Below, in pieces: positions 43,122 through 53,022 of a stretch of DNA of 64,000 nucleotides. The stretch comes from Micavibrio_C sp965231165 (GTDB lineage: Bacteria > Pseudomonadota > Alphaproteobacteria > Micavibrionales > Micavibrionaceae), in NCBI GenBank assembly GCA_965231165.1, contig OZ246421.1, forward strand, positions 2,232,001 to 2,296,000, in the 5' to 3' direction. A program made the position numbers and the translations under genes. The notes beneath the pieces are model-generated. The model saw nothing but the letters and a program-made list of their open reading frames with translations, was not told the origin of the DNA and made no database searches. Positions within the stretch are counted from its first letter, which is position 1. Every line of letters begins with the position of its first letter.

Positions 43122-43712
43122 ATGCTGGAAGGTTTAGCCGGATACTTAAAGAAGAAAGCGCCCGGTTTTTTGCTGGGATCGGGGCTGCTGACGATTGTCG
43201 GTGTCGCGCTTCATGGTAGTTGGAAAGAAGATCAGGCACACACGGCGTTCATTGATAAAATCGAGCGGTCGGATGTCACCGCTTGGGTCTGCCCGTCGGA
43301 TAAGCCCGCGACCAGCCTGACGCGTACGCTGGTGCCGCTTCTGGGTATCGAAGATAGCACAACGCAGAAAAGCGGCAAGGAATTGCTGCAGCATGCGACC
43401 AAAGACGGGGTGACGTTCGCATTCTGCACACTGGCGGAGGGGACAACATCGTTCGAGCCGGGTGTAGACACAGAAACCAAGGTCTTCCCGGTACTGAAGA
43501 TCAACGATGACGCGACAGCGCAGGAACAGCAAGCCGCTATCCTGCAATTCCTGAAAGAGTATCAGGGCGTACGGGTCAGCACCCGTTATAATGCGGTTGT
43601 AAAGGCAGACGCCGATCTGACCCGGATTATGCCGGGGCGCGTACCCTTTGAAACGGATGTGCATGATTACCGGGTTGAATCATCGCCCACCCTGAATATA
43701 CCGTCGCGCTGA
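43122..43712 (+). CDS. Hypothetical membrane-anchored protein
   Basis: No family is recognised. The ATG at 43122 is chosen because GGGGAG ends 6 nt before it; an ATG two codons earlier abuts that site. The 196-residue product has one N-terminal hydrophobic helix (GFLLGSGLLTIVGVALHG), so it is probably anchored with the rest in the periplasm. Two Cys (VCPSDK and FCTLAEG) could pair. It is divergent from ctaA, and ferredoxin-NADP reductase follows 74 bp later. Confidence 0.6.
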   Translation: MLEGLAGYLKKKAPGFLLGSGLLTIVGVALHGSWKEDQAHTAFIDKIERSDVTAWVCPSDKPATSLTRTLVPLLGIEDSTTQKSGKELLQHATKDGVTFAFCTLAEGTTSFEPGVDTETKVFPVLKINDDATAQEQQAAILQFLKEYQGVRVSTRYNAVVKADADLTRIMPGRVPFETDVHDYRVESSPTLNIPSR

Positions 43713-43786
43713 ATTCTGCTGACAATCTTGCCAAACGCCCTGATTGATTATAAATCAGGGCGGTAACGCTTATGTAAGGATCGATT

Positions 43787-44821
43787 ATGGACAGGCATGT
43801 CACGGATGTGGTGATTATCGGCGCAGGCCCGGTGGGGCTGTTTGCGGTGTTTGAGCTGGGATTGCTCGACCTGAAAGTGCACCTGATCGATATCCTCGAC
43901 AAGCCGGGCGGCCAGTGCGCCGAGCTTTACCCCGAAAAACCCATCTATGATATTCCGGCATGGCCGACCATCACGGGGCAGGAACTGACTGACCGCCTGA
44001 TGGAACAGATCAAGCCGTTCAATCCGGTTTTTCATTTCGGCCAGATGGTGCAGGAACTGAAAAAACTCGATAACGGCAGATGGGAAGTTTCGACCGATGC
44101 CGATAACGTTATCGAGGCCAAGGTGGTGGTGATCGCCGCCGGTGGCGGATCGTTCGTGCCGAAAAAGCCGCCGCTGCCCGGCCTGGATGGTTTTGAGAAT
44201 AAATCAGTGTTCTTTGCCGTACGCAAGATGGAGCAATTCCGTGGCAAGCGTTTGATGATTGCGGGCGGCGGTGATTCCGCGCTCGACTGGACGCTCAATC
44301 TGCAGCCGATTGCCGAACGTGTGACGCTGGTGCATCGCCGTGATGAATTCCGCGCCGCGCCTGACAGCGTCAATAAAATGCGCGCGCTGGTGGCCGCCGG
44401 GGACATGGATCTGGTGATTGGTAATCTTGCCGGTCTTTCAGGACAGGATGGCCAGCTTGATGGCGTCATGCTGACCGATGCCGAAGGGCGGGAGAGCAGG
44501 CAGGATTGCAATGCCTTGCTGGCCTTTTACGGTCTGACGATGAAGCTCGGCCCGGTTGCCAACTGGGGCCTTAATCTTCACGAAAACCTGATTCCGGTCG
44601 ATACCGCCAAATTTGAGACCTCGACGCCGGGTATTTTCGCGGTCGGCGATATCAATACATACCCCGGCAAGCTCAAGCTGATCCTTTCCGGTTTCCATGA
44701 AGGGGCGCTGATGGCGCAGCAGGCGTTTCGTTATGTCTATCCCGACAAGAAACTGCGTTTCCAGTACACGACATCCTCCAGCGCCCTGCAGGAAAAGCTC
44801 GGTGTGGCGTCTGCCGCCTGA
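43787..44821 (+). CDS. Ferredoxin--NADP reductase, thioredoxin-reductase-like type
   Basis: This 344-residue flavoprotein belongs to the TrxR-like FNR group (YumC-like) and passes electrons between NADPH and ferredoxin or flavodoxin. The FAD motif is GAGPVG (residues 12-17). PGGQCAELYPEKPIYDIP follows, and the NADPH site is AGGGDSALDW (about residue 160). The C-terminal FAD segment is TPGIFAVGDINTYPGK. The redox CxxC of thioredoxin reductase is absent, supporting the FNR assignment. AGG lies upstream of the ATG. Confidence 0.93.
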   Translation: MDRHVTDVVIIGAGPVGLFAVFELGLLDLKVHLIDILDKPGGQCAELYPEKPIYDIPAWPTITGQELTDRLMEQIKPFNPVFHFGQMVQELKKLDNGRWEVSTDADNVIEAKVVVIAAGGGSFVPKKPPLPGLDGFENKSVFFAVRKMEQFRGKRLMIAGGGDSALDWTLNLQPIAERVTLVHRRDEFRAAPDSVNKMRALVAAGDMDLVIGNLAGLSGQDGQLDGVMLTDAEGRESRQDCNALLAFYGLTMKLGPVANWGLNLHENLIPVDTAKFETSTPGIFAVGDINTYPGKLKLILSGFHEGALMAQQAFRYVYPDKKLRFQYTTSSSALQEKLGVASAA

Positions 44822-44875
44822 CCGTGGCACAATAAGCGCCGGAACATTTCAATTTTGCTTATGAAGGGCGTGATT

Positions 44876-45694
44876 ATGGCTTCCTTTGACGTCACCGATT
44901 CAGCCATGAAGGGATATACCCTTGTCTGGAACGAGCGCGTCTATTTGCTTCGTCTGGCGATTTTTCCGATATTCATCAAACTCGTATGTTCCGTCACGGT
45001 GATTGCCAACGGTTTTGAATATGATTTCATCAAGCATGCGCTGCTGATGCTGCCGTCTTACTTTGCCGATGGCTGGGTGATGTCACATCTGGTGCGGCTT
45101 ATTTATCTGGACCAGCGCTGGCCGTTTCGCCCGACAGGTAACCCGCAGAGCGATATGGCGGTGTTGCGCGACCGCGCGGGCGGCATCATGGCGGGCACGG
45201 TCTGTTTCGCCCTGATCGAATTTTTGAAAACCGGATTGATGGGGGCTTTCATCATAGCGGCGACACCGCCGGGCATGGAGCCAGGGCAACTGCCTGCCGC
45301 CGTGGCGGCGACGCCAGCGGCGCCTTCATCGCCCTATACAGCGATTGCGGGCGTACTGATGATCGGCGTGACGATCTGGATGGTACGCTATATGTGGCTT
45401 TATATTCCAGCGGCGGCGGGTTTCTCAGGCCGGGAATTTTTACGCCGTGTTGGCGGCCTGATGGGATCGATACGGTTGCTGGGTGTGTGGTTGATCTGCA
45501 CCGTGCCGGTTTTATTCGCATTTATGCTGATTGTCAGTACGCTGATGGCACCGTTCCAGTCGGCACAGGGTATTCCGCCTGCGGCTGAGTTCATCCTGAA
45601 CGGTTTCCGCGTGGTGATCATTATGCTGACGACGCTGATTACGACCGCCGGGATGTCTTATGTGATCCGCGGCATGTTCCAAAAGAAAGCTTAA
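44876..45694 (+). CDS. Hypothetical multi-pass membrane protein
   Basis: No family is recognised. The ATG at 44876, with GAAGGG 7 nt before it, gives MASFDVTDSAMKGY and a 272-residue protein. Five to six hydrophobic segments are visible: LRLAIFPIFIKLVCSVTVIA, the segment near GGIMAGTVCFALIEF, AIAGVLMIGVTIWMV, IRLLGVWLICTVPVLFAFML, and VVIIMLTTLITTAG. A Pro/Ala loop sits in the middle. It is convergent with the ArsR-type regulator 7 bp on. Confidence 0.65.
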   Translation: MASFDVTDSAMKGYTLVWNERVYLLRLAIFPIFIKLVCSVTVIANGFEYDFIKHALLMLPSYFADGWVMSHLVRLIYLDQRWPFRPTGNPQSDMAVLRDRAGGIMAGTVCFALIEFLKTGLMGAFIIAATPPGMEPGQLPAAVAATPAAPSSPYTAIAGVLMIGVTIWMVRYMWLYIPAAAGFSGREFLRRVGGLMGSIRLLGVWLICTVPVLFAFMLIVSTLMAPFQSAQGIPPAAEFILNGFRVVIIMLTTLITTAGMSYVIRGMFQKKA

Positions 45695-45701
45695 AAGACC
45701 G

Positions 45702-46010
45702 TCATTTCTGGCAGAATAATTTATGCAATGTGCTGACCAGTGTTTTTACCCGGTTGTCGGCAATCTTGTAGAATTGAAAATGGCCGTCGCGGCGTGACTG
45801 GATTAGTCCTTCGGTCTTGAGCGCGTTCAGATATTGCGAGATCTGGGACTGGCTGGCTTTATCGGATTCTGCCGCGACAATGTCCCCGGCGCTCATCTCA
45901 CCCTTTTCAATCAGGCTACACAAGATGGACAGGCGTAAGGGGTGCCCGAGAATTTTCAGCATTTTCAGGGCTTCTTCCATGTCTTCGGCGCGGGTTTCGC
46001 TTTTTTTCAT
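45702..46010 (-). CDS. ArsR-family regulator, BigR/SqrR-like persulfide sensor
   Basis: This 102-residue winged-helix repressor starts at the ATG 46010 with AGAGGAAAG before it; the longer frame runs into AT-rich promoter DNA. The DNA-binding helix is SQSQISQYLNALKTEGL. There is no metal-site CxC. Instead Cys31 (LSILCSL) and Cys100 (KLFCQK) occupy the two positions that form a di- or tetrasulfide in BigR and SqrR, sensors of persulfides. It is divergent from an AhpD-like and a rhodanese-DUF2892 gene, the class of targets BigR controls. Repression relieved by sulfane sulfur is inferred. Confidence 0.85.
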   Translation of the reverse strand: MKKSETRAEDMEEALKMLKILGHPLRLSILCSLIEKGEMSAGDIVAAESDKASQSQISQYLNALKTEGLIQSRRDGHFQFYKIADNRVKTLVSTLHKLFCQK

Positions 46011-46077
46011 CTTTCCTCTTGCCTTTATATTAAAATAATTTAATTTATAATATAATAATATCACAAAGGAGAGCGTC
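46011..46077. promoter_or_regulatory. AT-rich divergent regulatory region
   Basis: The 67 bp between the ArsR gene and the AhpD-like gene are strikingly AT-rich, unlike the flanks. They hold an inverted repeat, ATATTA (46027-46032) and TAATAT (46048-46053), and AAAGGAGAG just before the downstream ATG. AT-rich palindromes are the known operators of BigR; binding here is inferred. Confidence 0.5.
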
Positions 46078-46428
46078 ATGACAAAAGATTATCAGCAGAT
46101 TACACAAGATATTTCGGCCTATACCGGCGAGCTGCGCAAGGCCGTCCCCGATACGATGAATAGCTTTTACGCCTTGGCCAAGGCGGCGACGGCCCCCGGG
46201 GTCTTGGATGAAAAGACCAAGGAACTGATTGCGCTCGCGATTGGGGTATCGACGCGCTGCGACGGCTGTATCGGTTTCCATGCCAAGGCGCTGGTAAAAT
46301 TGCAGGCCACGCGAGAAGAACTGGCGGAAACGCTGGGCATGGCTGTTTATATGGGGGGCGGCCCGTCGTTGATGTATGCGGCGGATGCGCTGCGTGCCTA
46401 TGATCAGTTTTCCGGCAAGGGGGTGTGA
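46078..46428 (+). CDS. Carboxymuconolactone decarboxylase / AhpD-like protein
   Basis: This 116-residue helical protein belongs to the AhpD-like group. The redox site is CDGCIGFHAKAL (about residues 60-71), with the CxxC and downstream His of peroxidase-like members rather than a true decarboxylase. Such proteins reduce hydroperoxides or act as thiol redox partners. It has a strong ribosome site and sits in the divergent ArsR-controlled unit, ending 1 bp before the rhodanese gene. I infer a thiol or persulfide stress role. Confidence 0.9.
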   Translation: MTKDYQQITQDISAYTGELRKAVPDTMNSFYALAKAATAPGVLDEKTKELIALAIGVSTRCDGCIGFHAKALVKLQATREELAETLGMAVYMGGGPSLMYAADALRAYDQFSGKGV

Positions 46429-46429
46429 C

Positions 46430-46951
46430 ATGAGAATGGTCCAGGCTGGCGATATTAAAACATCCCTGCCGCCGGGGGCGCGCATTCTTGATGTGCGTAC
46501 CCCTGTCGAGCACAAGGAAGAATGTCTTTCCTGCGCGCATGATCATGTGCCGCTGGACCAGCTTGACCCGGCGGCTTATTTGCAGGGCAAGGGGCTGGAT
46601 AAAAACTCACCCTTGTATCTGCTGTGCCGTTCCGGTGGCCGCGCGCGCAAGGCGGCTGAAGCTTTCGCTGCGCTGGGCTGTACGCAGGTGCATGTGATTG
46701 AGGGCGGGCTTACCGCTTGCCGGGCGCAGGGCGTTGCCTGCCAAAAAGATAACGGCGTCATGTCACTGGAGCGTCAGGTGCGTATTGCGGCGGGCTTGCT
46801 GGTGGTGCTGGGGGCGGTGCTAGGCTATGCGGTTGATCCGCTGTGGCATGGCTTGTCGGCCTTTGTCGGCGGCGGGCTGGTGTTCGCGGGCATCACCAAT
46901 TATTGCGGCATGGCGCTGGTGATCGCCAGAGCGCCTTGGAACAAGTCCTGA
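46430..46951 (+). CDS. Rhodanese domain protein with DUF2892 membrane tail
   Basis: This 173-residue protein resembles E. coli YgaP. Residues 1-105 form a rhodanese domain with LDVRTPVEH and the active-site loop LCRSGGRARKAA, whose Cys carries a persulfide. Residues about 125-170 form the DUF2892 two-helix membrane segment. It likely transfers sulfane sulfur at the inner membrane. Extra Cys (EECLSC, CRAQGVAC) are present. The start at 46430 is one base after the previous stop. Context with a BigR-like regulator supports sulfide or persulfide detoxification. Confidence 0.92.
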   Translation: MRMVQAGDIKTSLPPGARILDVRTPVEHKEECLSCAHDHVPLDQLDPAAYLQGKGLDKNSPLYLLCRSGGRARKAAEAFAALGCTQVHVIEGGLTACRAQGVACQKDNGVMSLERQVRIAAGLLVVLGAVLGYAVDPLWHGLSAFVGGGLVFAGITNYCGMALVIARAPWNKS

Positions 46952-46963
46952 GCCGTTCTGGTT

Positions 46964-47239
46964 TTATTGCAGCGTGAATTGCGTCTGCGCGTATTTATAC
47001 TCGCCGGGTGTGATCAGTCTTTGTGAATCGACATAGACTGAGTGCAGTTTGCCGTCGAGATTGCGTTGCCAGAAATCAAGGAAGTTATGTAGCACCGGAT
47101 AGCGCGGTGCGATATCCATTTCGTGCCAGATAAATGTTTGCAGGAATTGCGGGTTGTCAGGCATGTGATAGATGATTTCCGCCATGATCTGGCGGTAATC
47201 TTTGATGAATTCGGCTTTCAGTCCCGTTAATTCTGTCAT
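46964..47239 (-). CDS. usg: Usg family protein
   Basis: This 91-residue protein matches the small Usg family of alphaproteobacteria: AEIIYHMPDNPQFLQTFIWHEMDIAPRYPVL (cited in pieces), NFLDFWQRNLDGKLHSV and SQRLITPGEY. In Caulobacter this gene lies near trp genes; its function is unknown. The ATG at 47239 with GGAGAAAAGG upstream is preferred over an extended frame. It converges with the rhodanese gene 12 bp away. No trp gene is nearby. Confidence 0.88.
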   Translation of the reverse strand: MTELTGLKAEFIKDYRQIMAEIIYHMPDNPQFLQTFIWHEMDIAPRYPVLHNFLDFWQRNLDGKLHSVYVDSQRLITPGEYKYAQTQFTLQ

Positions 47240-47423
47240 GCCTTTTCTCCGGTTTCTGCGGTGTTTGTCCGGCGGCGTTTCTCGCGCGCATAGATAAATT
47301 TTCTCACAAGGCTCTTGAGAATTTATTAATAAATGACCTACCACCCCATATTTTTCATAAATTGTTAAGGACGCATTCCTATAATGGGGGTAAGTTTTTT
47401 TAAAAGAGCGGTTGGGAGTTCTT

Positions 47424-48428
47424 ATGGCGGCAGTTGCAGAACAAGTGAGAAGCCTTTCGGATTATCAGCGTGAATGTGCAGACTCGAATGCCATTAAGAC
47501 GCCTAAAACCTACAAGCAGGGCCCTGTCGTGCGTCTGGATCAGGATGTACGCGAAGCTCAAAAGTGGGCGGGCGTAAATCTTGATGGGAAGGGTGCCGCC
47601 AGCATGAACCGCGATACGCGGACGGCGCTGCGCGATAAAATCGAGGAATACCAGAGGCAAAACGGCATTGAAGCCAAAACACCCGGCGAGTTGAACAAGG
47701 ACACGCTTGAGAAGATGCGGCAGGACAAATCCCTGCCGACGGGGCTTACGGATTCACTGCAGAAGGTCAATCCTTACTATAAGCCCGAAGGCATTCCGCG
47801 CATCACTTGTGTGGTTCCGGGCGGCGGGGACAAACCTGCCGCGCCCACTGATTCTGTCGCGCCCGTGAAACCTGCGGAACCGCGTACGCCACAATCATTG
47901 GGTCTTATGGACGTTGATCTGCCACCGGAGCGGCAAGCGGCGTTGCAGGCGCAAATGGTGGATAGAGTAAGCCGTATGGTGCAAAAACGTGAAGGTTTGC
48001 CGGAAACAGGACGCATGGATGAAAGCACAATCAGCGCGATGAAAGACAAGCCTGATTATCAGGTGATTTCTGCCAGAGTGGGACAATGGAAAGAAGCAGG
48101 CCTTCTTACCCGTGATGGTCAGTGGGATAAGGGCGCCGATGTGCAGATGCGTAAAGAGGCGTGGAAGCTCAATGCTGACAAACCGGATCCTAATGCGCAT
48201 TTATTTGCTGATATGACAGATGCGCAACCCAAAACCAGCGCCAATACCTACATGCCTGAGGGCAAGCTGGGTTTTGAGGGCAGTGCGCAGTCTGCATTCG
48301 GAATGGCCAAGGATAATACGGATTCGCAATCGCTCGAAGTGCAGGCGCGTACGCCGAAGGTGGATGCACCGGCGGAACCGGATTCAAAAGTTACGAATAC
48401 AGTCTCACGCAATCAGTTGGCACCATAA
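47424..48428 (+). CDS. Hypothetical protein with repeated helical motifs
   Basis: No family is recognised for these 334 residues. The ATG at 47424 follows GGGAG by 5 nt. There is no signal peptide. Two regions look related to small helical peptidoglycan-binding-like repeats (nt 47540-47700 with MNRDTRTALRDKIEEYQRQNG, and nt 47940-48060 with LPETGRMDESTISAMKD). A Pro-rich linker separates them, and the C-terminal 80 residues are polar and likely disordered. The high Lys/Gln/Asp content suggests a soluble or secreted protein. Confidence 0.6.
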   Translation: MAAVAEQVRSLSDYQRECADSNAIKTPKTYKQGPVVRLDQDVREAQKWAGVNLDGKGAASMNRDTRTALRDKIEEYQRQNGIEAKTPGELNKDTLEKMRQDKSLPTGLTDSLQKVNPYYKPEGIPRITCVVPGGGDKPAAPTDSVAPVKPAEPRTPQSLGLMDVDLPPERQAALQAQMVDRVSRMVQKREGLPETGRMDESTISAMKDKPDYQVISARVGQWKEAGLLTRDGQWDKGADVQMRKEAWKLNADKPDPNAHLFADMTDAQPKTSANTYMPEGKLGFEGSAQSAFGMAKDNTDSQSLEVQARTPKVDAPAEPDSKVTNTVSRNQLAP

Positions 48429-48578
48429 TCAGGCTGCCTTCTCCTGTTTATTTGATTTCATGTCCTATTGATCGGACATAAATTCCCGCATCTTCGCATA
48501 TGCAGGAGATGACGCACCTTGCGCCGTTCGCGCACTCCTTTATCCTTGTCAGGAAAGTTTTTCAAAGAAGAGGCAAGG

Positions 48579-49265
48579 ATGAAACGTTTATTTGCTGAAT
48601 GCATGGGTACGGCGTGGCTGGTGCTGGGTGGTTGTGGCGCGGCCGTGCTGGCAGCGGGATTTCCGGAGGGCGGCATTGGTTTGATGGGCGTTTCCTTTGC
48701 GTTTGGCCTGACGGTGGTGACGATGGCCTTTGCGATCGGGAGAATCTCGGGCTGCCATCTCAATCCGGCGGTGACGCTGGGGCTGTGGGCCGGTGGCCGG
48801 TTTCCGTTCAAAGATGTTATTCCCTATATCATTTCGCAATGCGTGGGCGCTGTGCTGGGCGCGGGTATTCTGTATCTGATTGCTTCCGGCAAAGCGGGCT
48901 TTGATCTGGCAGGTGGCTTTGCATCGAACGGTTTTGGTGAACATTCGCCGGGCGGCTACAGCCTGCAGGCTGTTTTGATCTGCGAGATCGTGATGACCTT
49001 TATGTTCCTGATTGTTATTTTAGGGGTCACGGATCCGCGTTCTCCGGCCACGATGCTGGCGCCGATGCCGATTGGCCTGTGCCTGACGCTTATTCATCTG
49101 GTCAGCATTCCCGTCAGCAATACGTCGGTGAACCCGGCGCGTTCGCTCGGGCCTGCCGTTTATGTCGGTGATTGGGCAACGGCGCAGCTTTGGGTATTCT
49201 GGGTCGCGCCAATTGCCGGGGCACTACTGGCCGGGTTTATTTACAGGCAGGTTTTTAAGGATTGA
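48579..49265 (+). CDS. aqpZ: Aquaporin Z
   Basis: This water channel is 228 residues long, close to E. coli AqpZ. Six membrane helices and two half-helices carry the NPA boxes HLNPAVT (about residue 60) and VNPARS (about 185). Selectivity residues typical of water-specific aquaporins are visible: His in LTLIHLVS, Thr in SNTSVN and Arg after the second NPA. The start at 48579 is after AGGCAAGG and gives the family N-terminus MKRLFAECMGTAWLVLGG. A terminator follows. Confidence 0.95.
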   Translation: MKRLFAECMGTAWLVLGGCGAAVLAAGFPEGGIGLMGVSFAFGLTVVTMAFAIGRISGCHLNPAVTLGLWAGGRFPFKDVIPYIISQCVGAVLGAGILYLIASGKAGFDLAGGFASNGFGEHSPGGYSLQAVLICEIVMTFMFLIVILGVTDPRSPATMLAPMPIGLCLTLIHLVSIPVSNTSVNPARSLGPAVYVGDWATAQLWVFWVAPIAGALLAGFIYRQVFKD

Positions 49266-49288
49266 TAAGATTGAAATGCCGGAACATG

Positions 49289-49317
49289 AAGCGGGAGGCT
49301 CCAAGTCTCCCGCTTTT
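49289..49317 (+). terminator. aqpZ intrinsic terminator
   Basis: AAGCGGGAG and CTCCCGCTT form a 9-bp stem around a 9-nt loop, followed by TTTTG, 24 bp after the aqpZ stop. Confidence 0.85.
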
Positions 49318-49338
49318 GTATGCATTTTCAGGTGAAAC

Positions 49339-49367
49339 TTGATCTTTGCGCCCAAGTGCTCTAGATA
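49339..49367 (+). promoter_or_regulatory. groESL sigma-70-type promoter
   Basis: TTGATC (49339-49344) and TAGATA (49362-49367) are separated by 17 bp, directly before the CIRCE element, which would cover the transcription start. Confidence 0.55.
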
Positions 49368-49369
49368 TT

Positions 49370-49396
49370 CTGGCACTCACTGATGTTGAGTGCTAA
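49370..49396. promoter_or_regulatory. CIRCE element (HrcA operator)
   Basis: CTGGCACTC-N9-GAGTGCTAA matches the CIRCE consensus TTAGCACTC-N9-GAGTGCTAA with two changes in the left arm. Its position 60 bp before groES is standard and predicts repression by HrcA; hrcA is not in the window. Confidence 0.93.
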
Positions 49397-49455
49397 CAAA
49401 AATCCTCAAATCAGTGAATTTGTTAATTTTATCAACCCTTTAAGGAGGATTGACC

Positions 49456-49746
49456 ATGAAATTCCGTCCCTTGCATGACCGTGTCATGCTGCGCCGCGTG
49501 GAAGCGGAAACCAAAACCAAGAGCGGGATCATCATTCCTGATTCAGCCGCTGAAAAACCAATGGAAGGCGAAGTTGTCGCGGTTGGTTCCGGCGTACGTG
49601 ATGAGTCCGGCAAAGTTATTCCGCTGGACGTGAAAGCGGGTGACCGTGTGTTGTTCTCGAAATGGTCGGGCACAGAGATCACGATGGATGGCGAAGAATA
49701 TCTCGTCATGAAAGAAAGCGACATTATGGGCGTTCTCGCCGCGTAA
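49456..49746 (+). CDS. groES: Co-chaperonin GroES
   Basis: This 96-residue 10-kDa chaperonin subunit caps GroEL. The ATG at 49456 follows AAGGAGG by 7 nt and gives MKFRPLHDRVMLRR. The mobile loop TKTKSGIIIPDSA binds GroEL, and the roof and C-terminal strand GEEYLVMKESDIMGVL are intact. A promoter and a CIRCE operator lie upstream. groEL follows 28 bp later in the same operon. Confidence 0.98.
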   Translation: MKFRPLHDRVMLRRVEAETKTKSGIIIPDSAAEKPMEGEVVAVGSGVRDESGKVIPLDVKAGDRVLFSKWSGTEITMDGEEYLVMKESDIMGVLAA

Positions 49747-49774
49747 TCAATTAACTGTTTCAAGGAGAAACAAA

Positions 49775-51430
<1,656 letters not shown>

Positions 51431-51453
51431 TCCATATTTTCTTACAGAATGTG

Positions 51454-51482
51454 AAAAGGGCCGGTATATCCGGCCCTTTTGT
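51454..51482 (+). terminator. groESL intrinsic terminator
   Basis: AAAAGGGCCGG (51454-51464) and CCGGCCCTTTT (51470-51480) form a perfect 11-bp stem with loop TATAT, 24 bp after the groEL stop. Confidence 0.93.
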
Positions 51483-51542
51483 CTTGCCAGAAACCTCAAG
51501 ACTTTCTAAGTTTCGATGTTCTAGAAAGATATAGGGGAAATC

Positions 51543-52160
51543 ATGTTTAAGAAATATTTTAATGCCTGCGCGGCTTCTGCTTTACTGACGGGCGCACTGA
51601 TGATGCCGCCGGCTATGGCCGATCATCTGACAACACATACTGATGCGAACACGGATCAGGCTCATGCAGAATTCCAAAGAGTTTTACCACAGGTGCAGAG
51701 CGGTACCGTAGAGCCGGAAGCGCTATTCAGTCTGATTGAACAGGTGCCGGGCGAAGATGTCAGTCAGGCGGTGCAGGCTTTTGTGCCCTATCTTACGCAT
51801 CAGGAAGATGCTTATCGCGAACAGGCATCGTCAGGGATGATTCTGGCAGCGGTTCACTGCAATGATTATACCCCTTTTGTTTTGGAGCAATTGGAGCCGC
51901 TGCGTGATGATCCTTCACATATGGTCCGGAAAAATCTCGTGAATACGATGGGTTACCTGGCGGCATCTACAACAGAATATTATCCGCAGCTTCTTGCGTT
52001 TTTTGAGCCGATGACCAGTGATTCCGATCCGGAGGTTGCCCTGTTTGCCAATAGTATTGTGCAAACCCTGAACGATTTGCCCGAGGATAGAAGACAGGAA
52101 ATCGATGCGGACAACGCAACACGTCCTGCGAAGGTTTGTCCAGCGCTTCCTCAGCCCTAA
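51543..52160 (+). CDS. Exported HEAT-like repeat protein
   Basis: This 205-residue precursor has a signal peptide ending PAMA before DHL. The mature part is all-helical with HEAT/ARM-like periodicity (PLRDDPSHMVRKNLVNTMGYLA and SDPEVALFANSIVQTLNDL). Two Cys (AVHCND and KVCPAL) may pair. No specific family is recognised. It has its own upstream interval after the groEL terminator and ends 23 bp before mutM. Confidence 0.65.
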   Translation: MFKKYFNACAASALLTGALMMPPAMADHLTTHTDANTDQAHAEFQRVLPQVQSGTVEPEALFSLIEQVPGEDVSQAVQAFVPYLTHQEDAYREQASSGMILAAVHCNDYTPFVLEQLEPLRDDPSHMVRKNLVNTMGYLAASTTEYYPQLLAFFEPMTSDSDPEVALFANSIVQTLNDLPEDRRQEIDADNATRPAKVCPALPQP

Positions 52161-52183
52161 TATGAGGACAGCGTGTAGCTGAC

Positions 52184-53011
52184 ATGCCTGAATTACCTGA
52201 GGTAGAAACAGTCTGTCGTGGCCTTGAGCCTGTTCTGGTGGGCCATGTGATTGCGCGTGTCGATCTGCACCGCAAGGATTTGCGTAAGCCGTTCCCCAAG
52301 GCCTTAAAGAAGATCGTCGAGGGCGCGCAAGTTACGCACATCACGCGCCGCGCCAAATATATTCTGATCCATCTGAATAACGGTTATGTGCTGGTGATCC
52401 ATCTGGGGATGAGCGGGCGCATTGTTTTTCATCCACGCGATTACAAACCGCAAACGCACGACCATTTCATCCTGCACATGAAAAACGGCCAGCAGATCGT
52501 GCTGAATGATCCGCGGCGCTTTGGTGTTGTCGATCTGGTCGCGGAAGACAATCTGGAATCGCATGCGCTGTTTTCTCATCTGGGGCCGGAGCCGCTGGCG
52601 AACAGGTTTTCTGGGCCGGTGCTGGCGGCGGCCCTGAAGGGCCGTAAAACGGCGATCAAGCAGGCAATCATGGACCAGCGGATCGTGGTGGGTGTCGGGA
52701 ATATCTATGCCTGCGAGGCGTTGTTTATGGCGGGGATCAGCCCGCTGAAGCAGGCCGGGCTGGTCAAGGCCGATCAGGCCGAGGTGCTGGTGGCGGCGAT
52801 CAAGAAGGTGCTGCAAAAGGCGATTAAAGCCGGGGGCAGCACATTGCGGGACCATCGGCAGGCCAACGGCGAATTAGGCTATTTCCAGCATTCTTTTTCA
52901 GTTTATGATTGTGAAGGGCAGGTTTGCGGCACATGTGGCGGCACCCGGCTTATCAAGCGGATCGTGCAGGGCGGGCGTTCGACTTTTTACTGTCCCGGCT
53001 GCCAGAAATAG
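52184..53011 (+). CDS. mutM: Formamidopyrimidine-DNA glycosylase
   Basis: MutM (Fpg) excises 8-oxoguanine and other oxidised purines and nicks the AP site. The N-terminus PELPEVETV carries the catalytic Pro2 and Glu3. The H2TH region includes VGVGNIYACEALF, with the GNIYA motif. The C-terminal zinc finger is CGTCGG...YCPGCQ. At 275 residues the length is standard. A small exported protein gene follows 11 bp later. Confidence 0.97.
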   Translation: MPELPEVETVCRGLEPVLVGHVIARVDLHRKDLRKPFPKALKKIVEGAQVTHITRRAKYILIHLNNGYVLVIHLGMSGRIVFHPRDYKPQTHDHFILHMKNGQQIVLNDPRRFGVVDLVAEDNLESHALFSHLGPEPLANRFSGPVLAAALKGRKTAIKQAIMDQRIVVGVGNIYACEALFMAGISPLKQAGLVKADQAEVLVAAIKKVLQKAIKAGGSTLRDHRQANGELGYFQHSFSVYDCEGQVCGTCGGTRLIKRIVQGGRSTFYCPGCQK

Positions 53012-53022
53012 AAGGTTTTTTT

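Noticed and set aside
48460..48479. ATGTCC-N8-GGACAT palindrome before aqpZ
   Set aside because: It has no T-run and no recognised regulator site; 6-bp arms are too short to list as a feature.
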